DNA from: JAUIAI01 sp050633665
GTDB taxonomy: Bacteria > Pseudomonadota > Gammaproteobacteria > Burkholderiales > Burkholderiaceae_E
Reading direction: 5' to 3'
Assembly: GCA_050633665.1 (NCBI GenBank)
Contig: JBOEGY010000008.1
Coordinates: 1 to 64,000, forward strand
Length of the DNA: 64,000 bases
The translations under genes were made by a program, and so were the position numbers. Each line of letters starts with the position of its first letter. Position 1 is the first letter of the stretch. Of this stretch, positions 7,801 through 15,028 are shown piece by piece. The notes below the pieces were generated by a model. The model was given only the letters and a program-made list of their open reading frames with translations, was not told the DNA's origin and did no database searches.

Positions 7801-10531
7801 AGCAGGCGGCGGAGAAGTGCTGATCATTGACACCGTGTCCATGACCCGACGAACGACCGCAATCCTGGCGCCGGATACCGGGCCGGACGCCGAGGATAAC
7901 GCACGCGGACTTCCCAACTACCTGATGGCTCCGGTGTTCTCACCTGATGGATTGACTGCCGTCGTTCCATTCAAAGCAGACAACATTTATCGTGGTCTGC
8001 TTCGCGACGGCCAGGCGCGCGAGTTTGACAGACTGGTCCGGTCAAAAATGGCCACCCTGTTGCTGGCGAGCGGCACTGAACAGACGGCAGCCCGAATTGA
8101 CTTTGACAACAATTCGCCAGCCACCGCAATCGATTTTGGCCCGTGGGGAAATCATCTTTTCGTGATTCACGAGGGTAGCCGCCAGCTTCAAGTCCTTGAT
8201 GCCTATAGCGGCGGCGCTCTCGCATCGACCACGCTGGGTCATGCGCCGCAAGGCCTGGTAGTTTCACCAGATGGTTCACGGGTTTATATTCATAACTGGC
8301 TTGATCGTTCGCTGAGCATTGTAGATACCGCAAGCCTGCTCGAAGGAGCCTCCACTTCGTTACCTGTGGTCGCGACAGTAGACCTGACCGTCGGGGAAGC
8401 ACTTGCCGCCACAGTGCTTCGCGGCAAGCGGCTTTTCCACGACGCACAAGACCCAAGGCTGACCCGCGAGAACTATCAGAGCTGCGCGAGCTGCCACCAT
8501 GATGGTGGCGACGATGGTCGGGTCTGGGACTTGAGCGATGCTGGCGAGGGATTGCGCAATACTATCGACCTGAAAGGACGTCGCGGAACCGGTCACGGCC
8601 CGGTTCACTGGTCGGCCAATTTCGACGAAATTCACGACTTTGAACTCGACATTCGCAATGTGTTCGGAGGCACCGGTTTGCTATCAGATGTAGCGTTCGA
8701 TCAATCAGGCAACCCACTGGGGTTCCCCAAGGCCGGCCAAAGCGCAGATCTCGACGCACTAGCCGCCTACGTCAGCAGTCTGAACAAAACCGGACTCAGC
8801 CCCGAACGCGATCCCTCTGGCTCGTTCACTGCCAGCGCGGCAGCCGGCAGGACGCTCTTCCGCCAGCTCAATTGCGCGGGCTGTCACGGCGGGCCCGACT
8901 TCACCGATAGCGCGGCCAACAACTTGCACGATATTGGCACCCTGAGCCCCAATTCAGGTAACCGCCTGGGTGGCCGGCTGGCGGGGATCGATACGCCGAC
9001 GCTGCGTGGCGCCTGGGCAAATCCACCTTACCTGCACGACGGATCTGCCCTGACGATTGAAGCGGCGATTCTGGCCCATCAGTCTCCGGCAATAGGCTTT
9101 TCCGTTTCCGGCCTGCCACTCGCGGACCTCGAACGACTGGCCGACTACATTCGCCAGATTGACGATCAGGAGCTGGCGGCTCCGGTTATTGACACCGACG
9201 GCGACGGTATTGGCGACGCGCTCGACCCGGACGACGACAACGACGGCGTACCCGACACACAAGACGCGTTTCCGCTTGACCCGGACGAGTCGCTTGATAC
9301 GGACGGTGACGGACTCGGCAACAACACAGACGACGATGATGACGGCGATGGCGTTCTGGATATCAATGACAGTCACCCCCTTGACCCGAACCGCGGCTTG
9401 CTGCGTTGCAATCTGATTGAGGGCGGCGACTTTGAAGCGGGGATCAACGGCTGGGTCAGCAACACGACGATTCAAGCAGATCCGCTGGCTTTAAGCGGTG
9501 CGGTCTCGTTGCAATTCTCGGGTGGATGGGTCAGCCAGGCGTTTGCGGTGGACAACCCTGCGCTAATGACGCTCAGCGGTCAGTATCGCAGCGGCGGAGC
9601 CAATGGCTGGCTGGGATACGGTATGGATTTCCTGGATCAGAACTACGCTGAAATCGGTGAAACCGTCCGCTCTCTTTCACAGGCCGATACTGCCAGCGGC
9701 TTCACACTGGAGGGTCACCCGCCGCTTCAGACCCGCTTCATTCGTATCTGGTTCTATGCAGGCGATGAACGGACCATGACTGTGGATGACCTCGATCTAC
9801 GCAAAAGTGGCTGCGAGGAAACCAGCGGACAAGGGGATCAGCCACCAGTTCTTGATAACCCGGGGGCTCAACTATCCAGTATTGGCGATTCGGTGAATCT
9901 GTTGATTCACGCAATTGACCCGGAAGGTGATCCGGTCAGTTTTACGGCAACAGACCTGCCATCCGGATTGACTATCGATAGCGTCACTGGCTCCATTTAC
10001 GGATCGCCGAATGTCGTCGGCTTGAACACAGTCACCGTGACAGCATCTGACCGCACGCAAGGCAGTACCGCGATATTCGACTGGCGAGTCACCGACCCTG
10101 GAGGGAGCACCGCATGCAATCTATTGGCCAATCCGGGGTTTGAAACCGGACTGAACGGTTGGCTGAGCAATAACAGCACAACATTAACCCCTCTGGCCGT
10201 CAGCGGAGAACAGGCAGCCCGTCTGCAGAATGGCTGGATGAGTGCCACTGTGCCAGCCCGGCCTGGACAGCAGTTCGCGGTGTCAGGCAGCTATCGCAGC
10301 GGCGGCGCCGAGTATTGGATGGGTGTCGGCGTCGATTTCCTTGATGAAACGGGTCAGGAGATCGGTGAATCAGTCATGACGCTCAGACCATCCACAGTCT
10401 TTGATGGCTTTACGATGAACGCCGACGTACCTGCTTTGACTGCCGCTATCCGGCTTTGGCTTTACGCCGAGTCAGGTCGGCAGATTACGATCGACGACTT
10501 GTCTCTCGTCGAACAGAGTTGTCAACACTGA
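4847..10531 (+). CDS. Giant lipoprotein: galactose-oxidase-like domain, beta-propeller and diheme cytochrome c in one chain
   Basis: An 1894-residue protein. The start ATG at 4847 overlaps the preceding stop and gives a lipoprotein signal (AALTLAACGG). Domains in order, in approximate residues: galactose-oxidase/kelch propeller 75-450 plus DUF1929 domain 452-548; jelly-roll-like module 557-713; PKD 725-808; YVTN-type beta-propeller 828-1178; MauG/CCP-like diheme cytochrome 1178-1440; Asp-rich TSP3-type calcium repeats 1447-1516; a second jelly-roll-like module 1520-1656; an Ig (He_PIG) domain 1665-1750; a third module to the end. Residues aligning with the copper-radical site of galactose oxidase are all present: Cys157, Tyr212, Tyr406, His407 and His491. 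Haem motifs are CASCH (Cys1213) and CAGCH (Cys1343). I infer an outer-surface copper-radical oxidase that passes electrons or peroxide to its own haem domain; substrate unknown. Confidence 0.85.
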   Translation: MSTFGQTNQASRVRRFSQTLWCGVAALTLAACGGSQNAGIQSQNNSASQQAPGPETLGEEYAAAVSVEEGPVIRGSVSTKALSTGDPTIGAWGPVVDWPVIPIHSSLLADGRVMTFGTDETGKQGATLLYNVWDPADGTGVDSHLTLPNGTATNLFCASQISLTNGALQIFGGDVDNFAGNSTNRPNPFVTEFRLTDNALTKVGQMNRSRWYSSAVMMPDGSVVIQGGSGGQDYPEVRDTNGQFRLLTGASTQGLAAGFPRNFVAPNGKIFGIAGNRMYYLDPTAQGSITLLERRSGTSVGGSSATALFAPGKVLQIGGGSGSNASRQAWVIDFSGPVPVQTRLADLATGRHWANTTVLADGRVAITGGSRVNNRMTSDIGYAVEIFDPVNGTIIEGPSAQQARLYHSTAILLPDASLLTGGGGAPGPQTNLNAERYYPPYLFGADGSPAARPVISQAPGIVAPGSQFTMTMAASAVIERVTMVRASSVTHSSNFDQRFLELSFNQSDKELNITAPARGEDAPPGTYMVFAINDQGVPSVAAMVTVPVASNLADASLLVNGSFETNVVPDGQGQTIASLSGWSSPENSIHIWRNHPNFSAANGLSVLELDSQPGERNQVQQSVVTEPGRLYRFGFSYAAKPGQAPASNRFDVLLNGNVIDSLAPDGRGQTTPTWQQWAYSIRGNGRDVITFRESGADDGNGVLLDSVELSPRGSAGDHIGPIDELPPQIISFDHGNAQAPIAQTGQERLFTAQLSEPVAGDTYTWSMGDGTVITTHLPTVSHHYAAPGLYTVQLTVTGRWGSDTRAFRQQVHAPLSPHRGRSSSTIAHEQLTGNSARVWVVNPDQDTVTVVDAETRQRIAEVRVEDDPRSIAISNGLAYVVNRGGDSISVLRTSDRALQARIPLARGSQPAGIVIDPSAQYAYISLSARSQIVRLQLSTLQVTGRIDVGPQVRHLGLSGDGLTLLASRFITPPVPGEHGASISLTAGGGEVLIIDTVSMTRRTTAILAPDTGPDAEDNARGLPNYLMAPVFSPDGLTAVVPFKADNIYRGLLRDGQAREFDRLVRSKMATLLLASGTEQTAARIDFDNNSPATAIDFGPWGNHLFVIHEGSRQLQVLDAYSGGALASTTLGHAPQGLVVSPDGSRVYIHNWLDRSLSIVDTASLLEGASTSLPVVATVDLTVGEALAATVLRGKRLFHDAQDPRLTRENYQSCASCHHDGGDDGRVWDLSDAGEGLRNTIDLKGRRGTGHGPVHWSANFDEIHDFELDIRNVFGGTGLLSDVAFDQSGNPLGFPKAGQSADLDALAAYVSSLNKTGLSPERDPSGSFTASAAAGRTLFRQLNCAGCHGGPDFTDSAANNLHDIGTLSPNSGNRLGGRLAGIDTPTLRGAWANPPYLHDGSALTIEAAILAHQSPAIGFSVSGLPLADLERLADYIRQIDDQELAAPVIDTDGDGIGDALDPDDDNDGVPDTQDAFPLDPDESLDTDGDGLGNNTDDDDDGDGVLDINDSHPLDPNRGLLRCNLIEGGDFEAGINGWVSNTTIQADPLALSGAVSLQFSGGWVSQAFAVDNPALMTLSGQYRSGGANGWLGYGMDFLDQNYAEIGETVRSLSQADTASGFTLEGHPPLQTRFIRIWFYAGDERTMTVDDLDLRKSGCEETSGQGDQPPVLDNPGAQLSSIGDSVNLLIHAIDPEGDPVSFTATDLPSGLTIDSVTGSIYGSPNVVGLNTVTVTASDRTQGSTAIFDWRVTDPGGSTACNLLANPGFETGLNGWLSNNSTTLTPLAVSGEQAARLQNGWMSATVPARPGQQFAVSGSYRSGGAEYWMGVGVDFLDETGQEIGESVMTLRPSTVFDGFTMNADVPALTAAIRLWLYAESGRQITIDDLSLVEQSCQH

Positions 10532-10545
10532 TAACAGGAAAGGTA

Positions 10546-10887
10546 CTAATCCGGCATTTCAACCGTTACTTTGATCGCGGCGTACCAGGCTGACAGGTTC
10601 TCAATATCCTGCTCGGTCAGTGTTGAGGCGACCACGGACATCTGCGGGTTCGCCCGCCGCCCGGACTTGTAGGCTTTGAGCTGGTTGCTCAGGTATTCGG
10701 CCTGTTGTCCGCTCAGATTCGCCGCTCCAGGCAACACCGCGACTCCGTCGAGTCCATGGCAGGCCATACACATCATCTGGGCTTTGGCTCGCCCGGCCTT
10801 GACGTCCGCGGCTTTAACGACGGAAACCGGTATCAGGGCAGTTGCGGTCAACAGGAAACCGGCTGACGCTATCTTGAACATACGCAT
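10546..10887 (-). CDS. Small periplasmic cytochrome c (class I)
   Basis: A 113-residue monohaem cytochrome. It has a signal peptide (IASAGFLLTATALIPV, cleavage near VKAADV), one haem motif CMACH (about residues 40-44), the class I loop HGLDGVAVLPGAANLSGQ, and a probable axial Met in NPQMSV. The C-terminal helix is LTEQDIENLSAWYAAI. It resembles the cytochrome c4/c553 class that carries electrons between periplasmic dehydrogenases and oxidases. It lies downstream of the PQQ-type dehydrogenase on the same strand with a strong hairpin between them, and converges on the giant oxidase gene with 14 bases between stops. A role as electron acceptor for the dehydrogenase is likely but inferred. Confidence 0.85.
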   Translation of the reverse strand: MRMFKIASAGFLLTATALIPVSVVKAADVKAGRAKAQMMCMACHGLDGVAVLPGAANLSGQQAEYLSNQLKAYKSGRRANPQMSVVASTLTEQDIENLSAWYAAIKVTVEMPD

Positions 10888-10910
10888 ATCAATCTATCCG
10901 ACCTCACGAA

Positions 10911-10935
10911 CAGGCCGGGCGATTCGCCCGGCCTG
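10911..10935. repeat. Perfect 10-bp-stem hairpin between the dehydrogenase and cytochrome genes
   Basis: CAGGCCGGGC and GCCCGGCCTG are exact complements around a 5-base loop (GATTC). On the plus strand the hairpin is followed by GATTTTT, so it looks more like a plus-strand terminator than one for the minus-strand genes on either side. On the minus strand it sits between the dehydrogenase stop (10965) and the cytochrome start (10887), where it could stabilise the upstream message or limit read-through. Confidence 0.5.
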
Positions 10936-10964
10936 GATTTTTACTCCGCTAAGCGCGCGATGAA

Positions 10965-12242
10965 TTATTTACCTTCGTAATAAATGCGGTAAACAGCACC
11001 CGCCTTGTCATCGGACACCAGCAATGAGCCATCAACATACTGCTGCACATCGACCGGCCGCCCTGTGTAAAAGCCGTCTTCATTGAGCCATCCTTCGGCA
11101 AACGGTTCGGTCTTGGTCGCATTGCCATCATCATCCAGGTAGGTCACCATCACGCGTGCACCTCTGGGCTTGACTGCATTCCACGATCCATGCTGAGCGC
11201 TGAAGATAGCGTTCTTGTACTTGGCCGGGAACATTCGACCGGTATAGAACATCATGCCCAGGTCGGCCGCATGGGCGATCATTTCAACCTGTGGCTTCAC
11301 GTAGATATCGGCCAGCTCCTGCGGTATAGCCTGGTCCTTGTATTCATTCGTCCTGACTTCACCGCCGCCTGTGTATGGATGCCCTAACCAGGCACCTTTT
11401 TCCGGAATTCGGTTCAGCTCGCCCGGAGGCGTCTCGTCGCCCATACCGTCAACCTGATTGTCGGTGATCCACAAGCTCTTATCCTTCGGATTGAATGCCA
11501 ACCCTGAGGAGTTTCGGACGCCAGTCGCGTAGACTTGCCGGTCGCCGCCGTCACGATTGAAACTCACGACGCCACCAATACCGATTTCTCGATACAGGTC
11601 CAGCTTGTCTTGAGGCGTGACGTTAAAAGGCTGCCCCAGAGTGACATAGATCCGGTTGTCCGGACCAATCACGCATGAGCGTGCGGTGTGGTTGTATGAC
11701 TCTTCTTCAGCAGGAATCAGATCGCCTTGTTTCACAATTGGGATCGCAACCGTGTCGGCTCCTTCCATGAAGTATTCAGCAGCCGGGAACATCATGATCC
11801 GGTTGCGTTCAGCAACGAACAGGAATCCATCCGGCGAGTAACAAGTGCCAGCAGGAACATCAAACTTGATGCTCGGACTGAACTCTTCTACTGTATCAGC
11901 AACATTGTCCATGTCCCGGTCTGTCACCGACCAGACGGTTGACTTGCGCGTACCAACCCAGACAGCGGCCTTATTGCGACTGACGGCCATACTTCGGGCA
12001 TCAGGGACGATAGCGAACAACTCAATCTTGAATCCGTCCGGCAGCTTGATCGTGCTGAGTACTTTTGACAGGTTCTGCGCGTACTTACCGCCTTGCTCAA
12101 TCCGTTTCATCGGGCCGGCGTCTGTTCGCTTGAACGCGCCCAGCCTTGAAAGAGCCTCCTCATCATTTTTTGCGAATCCAGTATTGCCGACCAGTAATGC
12201 AGACACCGCGAGCGCCGCTATTGATAGCGAATTCTTTCTCAT
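10965..12242 (-). CDS. PQQ-dependent sugar (sorbosone-type) dehydrogenase, periplasmic
   Basis: A 425-residue exported protein of the soluble glucose/sorbosone dehydrogenase family (six-bladed propeller binding PQQ and calcium). The ATG at 12242 has GGAGA about 9 bases before it, and a signal peptide follows (LSIAALAVSALLVGNTGFA). Family blocks seen are IKLPDGFKIELFA, SMAVSRNKAAVWVGT, DNRIYVTLGQP, YATGVRNSSGLAFNPKDKSLW, TDNQVDGMGDETPPGELNRI, and the late block SAQHGSWNAVKPRGARVM. It oxidises a sugar, sugar aldehyde or alcohol and hands electrons to a c-type cytochrome, plausibly the one encoded next at 10546-10887. The substrate cannot be fixed from sequence. The gene is preceded by a 233-base divergent region shared with the hydratase gene. 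Confidence 0.82.
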   Translation of the reverse strand: MRKNSLSIAALAVSALLVGNTGFAKNDEEALSRLGAFKRTDAGPMKRIEQGGKYAQNLSKVLSTIKLPDGFKIELFAIVPDARSMAVSRNKAAVWVGTRKSTVWSVTDRDMDNVADTVEEFSPSIKFDVPAGTCYSPDGFLFVAERNRIMMFPAAEYFMEGADTVAIPIVKQGDLIPAEEESYNHTARSCVIGPDNRIYVTLGQPFNVTPQDKLDLYREIGIGGVVSFNRDGGDRQVYATGVRNSSGLAFNPKDKSLWITDNQVDGMGDETPPGELNRIPEKGAWLGHPYTGGGEVRTNEYKDQAIPQELADIYVKPQVEMIAHAADLGMMFYTGRMFPAKYKNAIFSAQHGSWNAVKPRGARVMVTYLDDDGNATKTEPFAEGWLNEDGFYTGRPVDVQQYVDGSLLVSDDKAGAVYRIYYEGK

Positions 12243-12475
12243 CTGTCTTGTCTCCGAATTTTTGAATTGTCTCTATGCAACCAGATTGAAATGAAATTAT
12301 CGGCCCATCGGCGAAAAAATAATCGAAAAAACCTTACTCAGAAGAAACTACTGATGGCCGTAATCCCATTGTTTAACGAAATGCCGACTCAATGCCAACT
12401 CATGTAGCCAGTAAATGAAATCTTCCACGCCTGTGATATCAATACACCTGACCCAATCGCCCAGGACAACAAAAA

Positions 12476-13261
12476 ATGGATCACTTCAAACAAGGTGAGT
12501 TGACAAAACTGTTGGCACGCCTGCGGATGGAACACCGTCAGCAAAGCGGACTCGCCGAAGGTCTCGCGCCGCCAGACCTGGATACGGCCTACCAGAGCGC
12601 CGGGCTGGTTGCGAAAGAACTGGGCTGGACCGTCGGAGGCTGGAAAATTGCCGCGATTAAACAAGAGATGCAGCTTGCCCTGCGAACCGATAGACCAATC
12701 TACGGCCGGGTGTACCAGCAGTTCATTTCCGAAACCCCACTGACAATCGACCACACGCTGTTGACCGGCCCCTTACCGGAAGTTGAGTACCAGGCCAGGC
12801 TCGGGAAGGATTTGCCGCCACGGGATACGCCCTATTCTGTTCGAGAAGTGACCGAGGCGGTCGCCTCACTACATCCCGGTATCGAGATTGGTGAATGCCG
12901 CTTTGTGCACGATGAGCGTTTTCCTCCGCTGACCGCAATTCTGGCCGACGGGGCGGGTTCCGGCCATCTGATCACCGGCCCGCAAATCGATAACTGGCGC
13001 GAGCGAGACATCGCCAATCAGATTGCGACCTTGTCTCGCAACGGTGATCTAAAGCGGCAAGGGTCGGCCAGCGCCGCTATCGACCATCCGATGATGCCGC
13101 TTACCTGGCTTGCCAATGAACTGTCTCGCACCGGAGTCGGTCTGAAAGAAGGCGAAATCGTCAGCACCGGCACACTGACCGGCATGATCGCTGCAAGACC
13201 CGGCGAAACATACGACGCTGATTACGGGACTTTCGGATCAGTGAGGGTTTCTTTTGCCTGA
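12476..13261 (+). CDS. 2-keto-4-pentenoate hydratase / fumarylacetoacetate hydrolase family protein
   Basis: A 261-residue cytoplasmic enzyme of the hydratase/decarboxylase branch of the FAH superfamily. AGGA lies 8 bases before the ATG. Family features are AYQSAGLVAKELGWTVGGWK, a metal-binding Glu-rich stretch (LPEVEYQARL, then HPGIEIGECRF), DGAGSGHLITG and the closing LKEGEIVSTGTLTGM. Members add water to 2-hydroxydienoates in meta-cleavage pathways or act on related 2-oxo acids with Mg or Mn. No ring-cleavage genes lie nearby, so a sugar-acid or other 2-oxo-acid substrate is equally possible. The 3' end overlaps the convergent Crp/Fnr-family gene by 40 bases. Confidence 0.8.
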   Translation: MDHFKQGELTKLLARLRMEHRQQSGLAEGLAPPDLDTAYQSAGLVAKELGWTVGGWKIAAIKQEMQLALRTDRPIYGRVYQQFISETPLTIDHTLLTGPLPEVEYQARLGKDLPPRDTPYSVREVTEAVASLHPGIEIGECRFVHDERFPPLTAILADGAGSGHLITGPQIDNWRERDIANQIATLSRNGDLKRQGSASAAIDHPMMPLTWLANELSRTGVGLKEGEIVSTGTLTGMIAARPGETYDADYGTFGSVRVSFA

Positions 13262-13836
13262 ACAATGGCATAGCGCCCGCGACCCGACTTGACAAGACGG
13301 CCTTGTTCAACCAGTCGGGCCAACGCCCTGTAGACAGCCTCGTGGGTAAGCCCGATCCGGGCGGCGAGGCTTTTGATATCGCTATCGAGCATGCCGTGGG
13401 CAGCCGCTGCATAGACGCGCTCCTCTGCTTTTCGAATGGACAGTATCTCGACCAGGCGGCGATATGACTGCACCTGTCCGGCCAGCATGGCACATAACTG
13501 CAAAGCAAAGTTCGGATTCTCGCAAAGCGAACGGAGCAGACTGGCGCGACTCAATTTAATCAGAAGACTCTCGTCCTGTGACACCGCCGTACAGTGGTAA
13601 GTCTCTGAAAAGAGTGAGGCTTCAGCAAATAGACCGCCTTGATAAGCGCGATGAATCAGGACTTGATGACCCGCTTCCGTGACTCGCTGCAATTCAACCC
13701 GCCCCTGCGCAACAAACCACAACCCTCCCGTTGCTTCCCCCTGGCTGAAGACAGTCTCGCCTCTTTGATAGCGCCGTTCAACAAAGACATGGTCAGGTAG
13801 TTGCTCAAACAACTCGGGCAGTTTGGGATTGATCAT
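13222..13836 (-). CDS. Crp/Fnr family transcriptional regulator
   Basis: A 204-residue regulator. Residues about 15-115 form a cyclic-nucleotide-binding-type beta barrel (RYQRGETVFSQGEATGGLW, GGLFAEASLF), a dimer helix follows (LAGQVQSYRRLVEILSIRKA), and residues about 145-195 form a winged helix (KSLAARIGLTHEAVYRALARL). The recognition helix has Glu and Arg in the FNR/CRP pattern (HEAVYR) but Tyr where FNR has Ser. There is no N-terminal Cys cluster, so it is not an iron-sulfur FNR; haem, redox-thiol or nucleotide sensing remain open. Its start codon lies inside a perfect palindrome (13834-13853) of the TGAT-N4-ATCA type, which points to autorepression. It is divergent from the lipoprotein gene at 13907. 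Confidence 0.85.
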   Translation of the reverse strand: MINPKLPELFEQLPDHVFVERRYQRGETVFSQGEATGGLWFVAQGRVELQRVTEAGHQVLIHRAYQGGLFAEASLFSETYHCTAVSQDESLLIKLSRASLLRSLCENPNFALQLCAMLAGQVQSYRRLVEILSIRKAEERVYAAAAHGMLDSDIKSLAARIGLTHEAVYRALARLVEQGRLVKSGRGRYAIVQAKETLTDPKVP

Positions 13837-13853
13837 ATGATCGTAATCATATG
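13834..13853. promoter_or_regulatory. Perfect palindrome CATATGATCGTAATCATATG on the Crp/Fnr gene start
   Basis: Eight-base arms are exact complements around CGTA, and the centre reads ATGAT-N4-ATCAT, a close relative of the FNR box TTGAT-N4-ATCAA. It covers the start codon of the Crp/Fnr-family gene (ATG at 13836, minus strand) and lies 53 bases upstream of the lipoprotein gene at 13907. Binding here would block the regulator's own expression. Confidence 0.6.
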
Positions 13854-13875
13854 AGAACCGCCAGACCTTGACGAA

Positions 13876-13893
13876 TAATCACCCTCTTGATTA
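13876..13893. promoter_or_regulatory. Second inverted repeat TAATCA-N6-TGATTA in the same divergent region
   Basis: The arms are exact 6-base complements around CCCTCT, ending 13 bases before the ATG at 13907 and just upstream of its GGAGA ribosome site. The half-site ATCA/TGAT is the same as in the neighbouring palindrome but in inverted order. It could be a second operator or a small hairpin in the leader. Confidence 0.3.
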
Positions 13894-13906
13894 CCGGAGA
13901 ACCGAG

Positions 13907-14446
13907 ATGAATTACCCACGGCTGGCCATGATCGGCGCCCTGACACTCACAGCCGGCCTCGCCGCTTGCGCGACGCCAGGTCACCACGGCAGTGGCCCGA
14001 TTCCAAGCGAACCTGGCCAGGGCGCATTCGGTGCGCTGGCAGAAGTCGTGAGCATTCTCGAAAATGACCCTGAAACAGACTGGGCGAAAGTCGATATTGC
14101 GGGCCTGAGACGGCATCTTGTTGACATGAACGCTCTGACGCTCCACGCCCAGGTCAGCAGCCGCACAAAAGCCGACGCGGTGATCTTTGAGGTGACAGGG
14201 AGCGGCGACACTGTCCGTGCGATCAAAGCGATGGTTCCAGCGCACGCCGCACAGCTAAGCAAATCACTCCAGTGGAATACTGAGACTGAGATCACACCCA
14301 ATGGGGCCATACTGACCCTAAAGTCTGCGGACCCAAAGCTGCGCCAACGCTACAAGGCTCTGGGTTTTTTTGGCGTGATGGCTACAGGCTCACATCACCA
14401 GATGCATCATCTCCAGATGGCCCGAGGCGGCGGTCACGCACACTAG
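13907..14446 (+). CDS. Lipoprotein of unknown function with a His-rich tail
   Basis: A 179-residue protein. The ATG at 13907 is chosen because GGAGA lies about 7 bases before it and the lipoprotein signal starts there (IGALTLTAGLAACA). The mature part has a helical region (FGALAEVVSILENDPETDWA), a DIAGLRRHLVDMNALTLHA segment, and a region that reads like a small alpha/beta domain (VIFEVTGSGDTVRAIKAMV). It ends HHQMHHLQMARGGGHAH, which could bind metal ions. It shares its upstream region with the Crp/Fnr-family gene and converges on the DUF411 gene with a 4-base overlap. I do not recognise the family. The context of DUF411 and c-type cytochromes makes metal or redox stress plausible, but this is inference. 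Confidence 0.65.
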   Translation: MNYPRLAMIGALTLTAGLAACATPGHHGSGPIPSEPGQGAFGALAEVVSILENDPETDWAKVDIAGLRRHLVDMNALTLHAQVSSRTKADAVIFEVTGSGDTVRAIKAMVPAHAAQLSKSLQWNTETEITPNGAILTLKSADPKLRQRYKALGFFGVMATGSHHQMHHLQMARGGGHAH

Positions 14447-14916
14447 CGGTACGATTCGTAAACTGCGGCCGAACCGTCCTTGTTAACCAGCAAGACGTCA
14501 TACGGGTCACGTCGGCCTTTATAAGCCGGTCCGTCCATTCCAGGCGACCCCACAGGCATTTGCGGTACGGCAATGCCGAGCGCGGTGGGTTTGTCGCGTA
14601 GCAAACGCTTAATAGCGCCCGCCGGAACATGGCCTTCAACCACGTAACCTGAAATCGTTGCTGTGTGACATGCCGAGTACTTCATTGGCATCCCCAAACG
14701 CTGACGAACAACATTATTACCCGTGTTGTGCGCCTGAACTGAAAACCCGTTCTGCTCCAGATGGCTGATCCAGTCATTGCAACAGCCGCAGGTCGGGCTT
14801 TTCCAAACCTGGATCGCAGGACTCCCTGATGCCGCCCCTGCCGCTCGTACCGTGCAGACCAAAGGTGTAATCGATAGCGCGAGACAGAATTGCCGGCGCG
14901 AATGATGCTCAGTCAT
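14443..14916 (-). CDS. DUF411 family metal-binding protein, exported
   Basis: A 157-residue protein. The ATG at 14916 is preferred to longer frames because GGAG lies just before it and a signal peptide with a Tat-like motif follows (HSRRQFCLALSITPLV). The family core is clear: KSPTCGCCNDWISHLEQNGF, with the CxCC metal site, then MPMKYSACHTATISGYVVEGHVP, then LLRDKPTALGIAVPQMPVGSPGM. DUF411 proteins are periplasmic and often travel with copper-handling genes, including CopG-like proteins; the exact role is unproven. An FNR-type box lies 34 bases upstream of the start and is shared with the divergent operon at 15029. Confidence 0.85.
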   Translation of the reverse strand: MTEHHSRRQFCLALSITPLVCTVRAAGAASGSPAIQVWKSPTCGCCNDWISHLEQNGFSVQAHNTGNNVVRQRLGMPMKYSACHTATISGYVVEGHVPAGAIKRLLRDKPTALGIAVPQMPVGSPGMDGPAYKGRRDPYDVLLVNKDGSAAVYESYR

Positions 14917-14949
14917 GGCCACTCCGAAAGTGTGATGAGGTAAGTGTCG

Positions 14950-14963
14950 TTGACCTCGATCAA
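14950..14963. promoter_or_regulatory. Candidate FNR-type box TTGACCTCGATCAA
   Basis: It matches TTGA-N6-TCAA in the divergent region between the DUF411 gene (ATG 14916) and the membrane protein / tetraheme operon (ATG 15029). Its centre is 72.5 bases before the operon start codon. A TATCTT hexamer at 14985-14990 has the spacing expected for a -10 element when an FNR-type activator binds at -41.5. Confidence 0.55.
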
Positions 14964-15028
14964 TACGTGGGTTTGCCACAAGTCTATCTTGAAAATCGAG
15001 TCCATCATCAGCAATCCGCCCTCTTGCC

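Noticed and set aside
8954..9475. A 173-codon frame on the minus strand across the Asp-rich repeats
   Set aside because: It is a shadow of the repeated GAC/GAT codons of the TSP3-type region in the giant lipoprotein; its Val-rich product has no ribosome site or recognised domain.
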